Source: Doris montereyensis (lineage: Eukaryota > Mollusca > Gastropoda > Nudibranchia > Dorididae). Taken from it: a stretch of DNA of 64,000 nt. Where the stretch lies: assembly GCA_037039925.1 (NCBI GenBank), contig JAXRKP010000057.1, positions 292,001-356,000 of the forward strand, read 5' to 3'. Shown here piece by piece: positions 13,101 through 22,100 of the stretch. The number at the start of each line of letters is the position of its first letter. Position 1 is the first letter of the stretch. The notes beneath the pieces were generated by a model that saw nothing but the letters and a program-made list of their open reading frames with translations, did not search any database and was not told where the DNA came from. Made by a program: the position numbers and the translations under genes.

Positions 13101-16100
13101 AAGCGGGCTTGATCTGAATGGATTGTCAGGGCAGCCAATGAGCAGTCCCCTGTTTCCGCAAGGGGACCTTTGGTGACGGTCCCCGCTTTCATGTGACTTT
13201 TGTGAAGGTGAGGATTGTGTAAGTTAAGACCATATATGAGATGTTGATGTCTCAAGGATTCCTTTTATAAAAATAGATTTAAAAATTCACAGCATCTCAT
13301 TGGCTCAATGTTTTGGTTTCGCAGTGCAGAGGAGAGGATAAATTTTCCATTGATATATGGCAATCTCATGTTGGTCAAAGGGGAAAAGGCTCAATCGCAA
13401 ATGAAAACAGTCGATGTTCGCCTTTTCTGTCGTGGGTGTACAAAATTTATGGAGGTAGCCTCTTTCAAACACAATTTTCTAAATGAAAATGATGATTTGC
13501 TAATTCTACTGTTTGGAAATGAAAGTAGAGATATTGAATTGAAAAAAAATGCAAAAAAACCCCAACAATTTCAATGGGTGACCCAAAAACAGCCTATTTT
13601 TTACTGCCATCCTGTTCCTTAAGTGCCTTTCCCAAAGAATACAACACTGGCTATAGCATTGTCAGGATGTAAACCCAGGACCTCACAATCGCCAAGTTTG
13701 GCAGCCTAACCACTGTACCAGGGATGCCATATTTTAATCCTTCATCTTATGACATTCACTCATGTCAAAATACACAAAATCGCGTTTACATACACTCAAA
13801 GGGAGTTAACATTATGAGGAGTAAGCATTTTGTGTCAGAAAAGGACAATCGTTTTAAGTTAATTAAAAAACAAAATTTGAATTTCGAAAGATTATCATAT
13901 ATTATGCAGAGTAAAATGGTTCAGGAGATCTTTCTGAATTTTGTTCAGAGTTTTCTTATTTTATTTCATGAATTTATGAAAGCAAATTTTGATCTGATAA
14001 CTGGACCCAGAACTCCACTCATCTCACTTTCATTCCTCAGGCTCAGGCCGGCTCAAATAGTTTGCACGTTATCAAACCAGTCCCAGCGATGGCTGTCAAC
14101 TTGCCAAACGCCACCCAGTCATCAGACCCCAGCAAGTCCCAAACCTCCGTGATCACTGTGGCATTGAATCATGAAGCGGTGAGACCTCCCTTAGCCGTCA
14201 GTCTGGCGTCGAGTCATTCCCCTGACAAATCCAATAGCGCACAGCAAAGTGCCCAGGTTTCCAGTGGCCATTGTTTGACCGTCCCAGAGTTTTTGGACAG
14301 TCACGGAAAGCCACTCACTTCCAAGGCATTGTCTTTTCTCCTCGCCCAGCCATCTGTGCAAGCTCCTGTAATAAGAAATCAATTTGCCTCATCGCTTCCG
14401 GTATCATCGACTCTGCTACCGTCATCTCTTAGCCAGCCTGCAAACTTTGTGCTTGGCGCCCAGGAAGTCACCAGTGAATCAAATTCTTATACAGTCATCT
14501 CTTCTTCCAGAAGCTCAAATGGGAGTGTCCAGTCAGACGGTATGCAGTCCAACCTAATTGCTCCCACTTCAACTTTAGGAAGTTTGGAATTAACGAGACA
14601 ATTGCTTTTACATGCAACGCCATCTGCTGTTTCTCAAACTGTCCAAAGCTTGCAACCCGATACCCTCACCAACAATCTCTCCAAACCAGTCTCACAGACA
14701 GAAATTTATACGCTCAATAAGTCAGCTCAAGAGTTGCAGACTGGGCTCACAGCAGACATCGATTCAGCTCTGAATTCCGGGAAAACTTCAGCCACTGTGT
14801 CAAGCCAGAATTTGCAGCTTGGACAACACTTACATGGTCAAACAGATTTGATAGGAGCCGGTCAGTTGGAGCAGAACTTGCAAACCGTGTTTAGCAGATT
14901 TAAACAACCAACTGTCTCTGCTCAAACTGGAATCTCAACTTCTTTGGAGCACACACAAAATCCTCGGACTGGGTATTCCCCTCCATCACACAACATGGCT
15001 CAGGCCCAGCTGTCTGATTTGTACAAAGGTATTCCTACATCAAGAATACGGAATGATTGCCTCCCTGCCTCGGATTTACAAAGTGTTGAGGCTAATACTC
15101 TCACGCACTCCAATGTATCTCTGACAACGAACACCGTTGTGACCTCCAGCACTGAGAAAGGACACAAAAGAAACAGATTTTTAACACTGAATGCACTAAC
15201 ACAAGGTGTGACACCTGACCCCAATACAGTAGAACAAAGTGGAAAGACAAGAATGTCAACATCCATCTCATCCTCAGTTCCCACCGTGGGTGTAGATAGT
15301 GCAAATGAACAAGCTTTACTTTCATCAAATCCGTATTATGTATCAGATAACAGAAACATTTATCGTATCATTCAAGATGAATCTCAATGCTCAGTTAAAG
15401 GCCAGCCCTTCCCCATAGCACCTACAGTCTCCACAAATATCCTACCAATACCATCACTGCAGTGCCCTCTACGTCATCAAATTCATCATCATTGAACCTT
15501 ACATCCTCTTTGCAGCTTGATCCCAGATCCTTGACAGCGAATATTCCTGCTGTTCCAATAAGCTGTTATGCACCTTGCGCTCAGTCCAATGTCACTCAGC
15601 CTATCACCTCAGAAGTACTAGCATCTAGTGGTTTAGGATTGAAAACCCAAGTGGGTAAGACTGGGCCACAGGTTTCTACTCAGATTTCCAGTTTAATGCC
15701 TTCGTCTATCCACAACTCCATTCGGGGTCCACAAAATCCCTCTGGTGTACTGTGCCACCAACGAACTTGGACAACACGGGACAAAGGTCAGCCGGTCATT
15801 GGCATCGTGCACCCACATATCACCGGGTCGAGACTGAGTCGAATTCGGGAGGTAACAGATGTAGGTCACGGTGATTCCGCAGCGCCTTCTATGTCTGGTT
15901 TATCAAGAAGCACACAAAACCATTCATCTGTCAGTTTTATGGATCAAACTACGGGATTGACCTCTCAAGTAGGGCAGCCTCCCCAGCAGGGCGAACCTGA
16001 AGAGAGGAGCAGGGAGTTACAGCTGAGTGGCAACAGCTCTGCCATTCCCATGGAGACTTTCATTCTCGGGCAGCCCTCTAGTAATGCCTCTACTCATCAT

Positions 16101-19100
16101 TCCATGGCAGGACGTCAAGGGAACCAACAAAGCAATCCACAAATTCAGCAAGTTGTTGTACCATTGAATCAGCAACAGACCCATCTGAAGCAGAGCATTC
16201 TCTCAAGGTGTCAAGGAGTTGCTCTACCACAGGGACTCACTTTACCAGAGGAGCAGCTGCAATTGCTTTTAGGCGCCAATAACTCGCAACAGTCTCAGAT
16301 GGAGCTGCAGCAAAACAATGCCCCTGTCCAGGAATTGCCCACAGAGCGGCAGCAACAGTTTTTTCAACCGCTGACACAACAGTCACCGGAAGCTCAAGCC
16401 GCACCGAACGCTCAGTCAAGTTCCTCCTCGTCGGGGCCTCACATGGGAACCTCCATAATGGAAGGAGTGGCTGTCCCTCTGGTGGAAAATGGTCATGCCA
16501 ATGTCCATTTCAACGGGGCTCATCTCCTGACCAGATATCAATCCTTTGAGCACTTGCTGTCGTCTGTATCGGACCAGCACATAGGAGGTAATAGTATTCA
16601 TGATATGCAGTCAACTGTCCGGCTGGCTGGTCCAGCAGACAATACGGATGCCGCTCAGGTGTTAATACAAGGCCAGTCAAACTCCTCATCTGGAAATGCA
16701 AGCCTTTCAGAGGTGATCCAGCCCTATCCACATCCTGGAACTGAACTCAGAGTGACCTCATCTGCCGGAGATGAATCAGGCACAATTGCCAAACTGCCAG
16801 CCCCTCCTACTTCATCAACTATTGAACAGGGCGCATTGATTGACATTTCTCTTCTTCTGTCACGATTGGCATCAGTTAACAGTCAATCAGCTTTGATGAA
16901 TGTTCTCTCTGAAGGGCATTCTTCTCAAATAGCTGCAGGTACTACATCAACCACAATAGCAGAAAATTCTGTAAGGTGTAGCTCAAGCCAGCCTCAGCCA
17001 GCACAAGTAATCAAAGTGATTGAAGATACTGCTAAAGCCATGCCTGATGACCTGGCCACTCAAAGCAAAGATAGGAATTCAGGGAGGAAGAAGTTCATAG
17101 AGTCAGCCTTGACGACCACACCAAAATATTCAAGTAGGGCTTCCAGTCAGGGCTTAAAGAAAGCTGGAAAAGACATGGAGGTGGACAAGAGGTCTGAACA
17201 AGCCATGAAAAGTGGTCAACCATCGTTGGCCAGTTATGACACAGTGATGACATTGTTGCATGAAAGCAACAGCAACGCAACTGGCTCTTCTAACGGACAC
17301 TTCAACCCAAGTACTATTACAGTCCTCCCTTGTCCAATCCAGCCATCCACAAATAATGTCGCCAACATACTAGAAGGAGAAATCCTCCCAGCAATGGCTG
17401 GGGCTAGTTCTCAACAAGTCTGCATCCAACTGCCACCTCACGAAGTCCCTGTCATACAGCACACTGTGGATCAGAAAAGAATTTTATGCTTTCACATGAG
17501 AATGGCAGCAGTGCCGGCAGTTTCACTGTGCCCAAACCATCCTCGCAAGACAACCAGCAAGTAATTCTTAACATCTCACCCTCCCAGGAATCTGCTAATA
17601 TAGCGCAGGTCATTTCACCAGCAAACACAAACAGCATCATTCCCCCAATACAAGAAAGTTGTAACGAATCACGGATGGCCCGCACTCCTGGACCTACCCT
17701 ACAAAGTGAGAAGATTGAAGCGTATAACGATTCCAAACAACTTGGATTGCTGCATCAGAACTTTGAGACACTTGATCAGTTAGTAAAGGCTACCCAAGAT
17801 CTTCATCAGAATTCACCCTCTCTTCATCAACAAAGTCTTTTTAATATTCTGGGCCAGTCAACTCCGTCTGCTCAGACATCGTCGGATACAAACCAAACTC
17901 ACATCACTCAATCCCTACCAGTGTCCAATTCTCAGACATCACAGAGTTTATTTCTTCACACAGACAACCAGGCATTTTCAGGGGCTCAAACCCATCTTAG
18001 CCACACGCAGGCAAACCAGATAACTATGACATCAGAGATGGCATCTGGTCTGACACCAGCCCCAGAGCACTCCGGAAATTCAATCGGCCTATCAGACTCC
18101 CATGTATCGCCCTCCGCTACCAATACAATGCCCCTTGTGTCGTCTGTTTCATCTGGCAATTCATTTGTCACAACGAAAGAGGCCAAATCCAGAGGAAATA
18201 CTGTGATTCTTGTCCCAGATAAACCAGGATTCCCAAGGTATCAGATAACTCAGTTGAGTCCAGAGTTAGGGAGTGAACCTCTGCTTGCCAAATTGGAAGA
18301 CTCTGCCACAGTTACACCGTCACTCTTGACATCACCACCTTCGAACATCAACGTCAGTCCGTCTCAGCAAGACTCGATCATACAGTTAATTGCTCAGACT
18401 TTGATGAACCAAAATTTAACGTTGACCGATGGGACACAAATAGTTTTACCGTTTCCGACCAGTTTTACAGAGTCCCTGTCAGTTTTAGCCAAACCTGATT
18501 CAATACCTAGTCACCACGATGAATCAAAATTAATGGTAATGCCTGTGAGCAGAGAGGGGATCATATTTTGCACCAGGAGAAGGCGATATCCGCCTCGGAA
18601 ATGTCGTCTTCGATACTTTCCAGCAACTCACTACAAAAGTTACAACTTGCACACCAAAGCACTCACTCCTTTCAGAGTCCTTTGACAAAAGCTGCCATGG
18701 TCCCTGCGTTTCAAAGTGGAAACGATCAAGTAGAGCTAAAGGTTGCGGGTGAGCTGTCCACCAAAATTGGCCAGGGAAATGAAGCTGCTGCACAGACCTC
18801 AACCCACATCATAGGCGACATGAGGATTGGCTCGTTGGTAAAGACCAAGGATGGAAATGACATTTCCAGCACAGCTGTTGGACACATCAGGGCCAATACA
18901 GAAGCCATTGAAAGCAGCAATGCCTCTTTGGTTACTGTTAACCTACAGAAGGCACAGATGCCCAAGTCTGGTCAAGGCGCTCCGCAGGCTCAGACGTCAG
19001 TAGCAGTTTCTCAAAAGAATGGGGCAACGTCTCAACCAGCCATCATGCTTCTGAGAGGCACTGATGCTATCCACACCGTAGAAGGTTCAATAGAATCAGC

Positions 19101-22100
19101 TCAGCTAAGTGGTAGTTTTGACCATAATCTGACAGAAAACAGCAACGATGCGACATTAGCAATTTTGAGAGGAGCAAACCTGACACCGGTTAGGACCCTC
19201 TACGATGGATCTAGTCTGGATCATGACAAAAGCATTGGTTCTTATCAAGGCATTCAGTCTCCTATGGCTGTGTCTAATGGGGCTCAACAGGAACTACCTT
19301 TTCTTCCACCATTCATAATGCACCTCAGCTGCATTGCAGGGAACATGTTATTGATGTTTCTGATGAGTGCATTGTGTCACCCTCTTCTCACATCAGTGGA
19401 AGGTATGTACAATTAGAACACAAAAAGTGTGACAGATTGCAAGGTAACATTCAACCAACAGTGTCTGAGGTTTTTCAAGACTGTCAGTCAGCAAGTACTT
19501 CAGGGCAGTCTTCCAGTTTGCCTCAAAATGACACTCAAAATCCTCAAAGACTTGAATTGCTGACAACAAGTAAAGAGCCCCCTTTGTCATCTCTTGGAGA
19601 AGATCAACATCAGGATGACGAAAGTCGGTCTCTTTTGAGGAGCATGATGAAAAACACCGAAACATTTGCTGCTGTGGTGAAATATTTAAAAAATGCTGAA
19701 AGTGAGTTTCTTAATAGTTACAGCGGTAGAGAATCAGCGTCATCTCAATCTGTTGCACAAAGTTCTCATTCTGAAAACTCATTCTTAGATACATTAGAGA
19801 AATGTGTGCCAAATACATCACAGAAAGGCAGCCAGTTTATTCAGGAATATGATGCCATTCAGTGTGCAAGTATTCAACCGTCAATGTTTGATCAAGAAAT
19901 CAGCGCAAGTCCATCTTCTGTTGTTGTAAGTTTAGAGTCGCACAATGGGACTCAGCGAGACAAGACAAGACATGCAACAGGCGGCTTGGCGCAGTGTGAC
20001 AGAAAGCGACCTATCAGTACGTCTCAGCTGAATTCTGCCGAGGTGTCTCAAAATGAAGAATGCCAGTCAAGGCACAGAACCAGGAGCACAGGTACATCAT
20101 CAAATAACGATGGTAGCTTGAAAGTATCACAGGCTCATTCTTACCCCAACATGTCATTGTCGTCATCCGCAGTGACGTTTACAAGGGACACAACTTCAGC
20201 CAATGATTCCGTCGGCCCCCAAATGTGACTTTGGTTTCCCGTCTGCTTTGAAACGTAAACAGTTGCAGGAACTAGAAAATGCAGCTGTCGTCTCTCAGAA
20301 TCGAGAGCGGCAGGCAGTTGATGTGGTCAACGCTTCCCTTCCTCTACTTTCCATCGCCGACAATCAAGTTGGTGCTAAGAGTGGTTCTGATAATTACATC
20401 TACGCACCAGCAGAGTCAATCAAATTATTGAGTGGTGCAGGTGCACATAAAATTGATAAAAATCAAAAGCAGGAGAGTGGTCGTAAAGCCCATGATGTCT
20501 CATTTAAATCCAGGCCATTTCCGGTACTTGATGCCAGTCGACAGAGCAAAGCAAAAGATAAAACTCCATGTTCGAAGTCTCGCAAGCACTTTAAACGTCA
20601 TACAATCCGATATATCCTTAATCAAATGGAGAGCGGTCTAATCTCTGCTTCCACAGCATTGCAACAAAGTCAAGGGATGCACAGCGTTCTTCCTGTACCA
20701 GAAGACACGTCCGTCCTGTCATCTGATTTAGAATTAAATCAGTTGGTGACTGCAGTTTTGGAAGCTGGCCAGCACACGATTTCCCCAAATCACAATATTA
20801 CGTTAGACGTAGCCAACAAACGACCAACGTTCATCTTGCCTAAAAAGGCATCGGCCTCCTCTACTATAGGCCTCTCCGGAAGCTCAGATTTAATGAGTGG
20901 TCATAAGGGTAAGGAGTCGCCCAGCCCTAACATTGCACTGGCTGAGTGCAAAAATACCAAACTCAAGCACAGTCAGATTTCTGATGTACAGGGAACTAAA
21001 TCTTCCATGTACAGCACTAAGTCCTTATCTCATCAGACACATATTCAGTGGCCATCAACCTCATCACCAAAGAAGATTGCGAACATACCTCCTGACAAGA
21101 GTATCTTCTTAGCTCAGCCGATGACCAGAGGTCAAGATCATACATCTGGGTTTATCCATCAGCATCAGTACTCCACTACATTCAATAACGTTAGAGAAGA
21201 CAGCCTAGTAGGTGAAGTCGTCACATCAATGCCGACGAGAAAAGTGAAATATGGAGTAGAGCCAGTCACAGGGGTTTATCAAGAAACAGTCCATCCTAGT
21301 AGTAGTAGTAGTAGAAAGAACAATTCAACTGAGACAGAGAAAGTTAAAGACCAAACAGATGTGGTACACGTACCATCTTCCTTAGAATCATCCCAATCAC
21401 ACCGCCTTTGCTTGGAGACCAGGGATAAGATTGGAAATCAGTCACAGCAGGATGTCCATCATATTGTGGAAGCTCCCTTGCTTGGGTTGCCACGTTCGCG
21501 GCAAGAGAAGGGACTTCACTCACGCCGAAATGAGCCAGTCTCTGACGGTGCTCAGCAGGTCTCTCAAGAACAGGTTGTCCACTGTACAGCAAGGAATGTG
21601 CCGTCAGCCAGGACTCACGCCTTAACCTCTGATTTTACAGAGACTTCAGGGTCGTCTCATCAGCCTCTGTTATTCACAGCGTCTCACAATTTTCCTCAAA
21701 GGGATTTGAGTCTCAATACGATGTCTCAAATGAGGCCAGAAACCTCACCTGGCCACCAGCGTCAAAGCAGCATTCAGAATCTAACGCCTCTTCTTAGTCA
21801 AATGTTACAGTCATCACCCGTGTCTTTGAGGCCAGAATTTCATCTGAAAGGGAGCATAGCGTTTCTATGGCCGTAAAAGATTCTAGAATGGAATCTGAAT
21901 GTGTGTTGACGAGCACGGAGAAAATGAATGTTGGAAAAGATGAGCAAAAAGGCCATCAGTTAATCATCCAAACATCCACAGCTCCTGATGTCTCTGATTT
22001 CGTTCAGGAGAGATTTCCTGAAACTGACTGTTCAGAGCCTTTGTCTGCTGGTTTTTCTAAAACCTCAAAAGGTCGTATTACACAAGTGATTGACAACATA

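Noticed and set aside
13308..13622. A 104-codon + frame ahead of the giant exon
   Set aside because: No acceptor or donor in matching phase; it ends in SINE-A sequence.
15462..20230. Programmed ribosomal frameshifting in the giant exon
   Set aside because: Ten sites with no common slippery heptamer and mostly at plain homopolymers fit sequencing error better.
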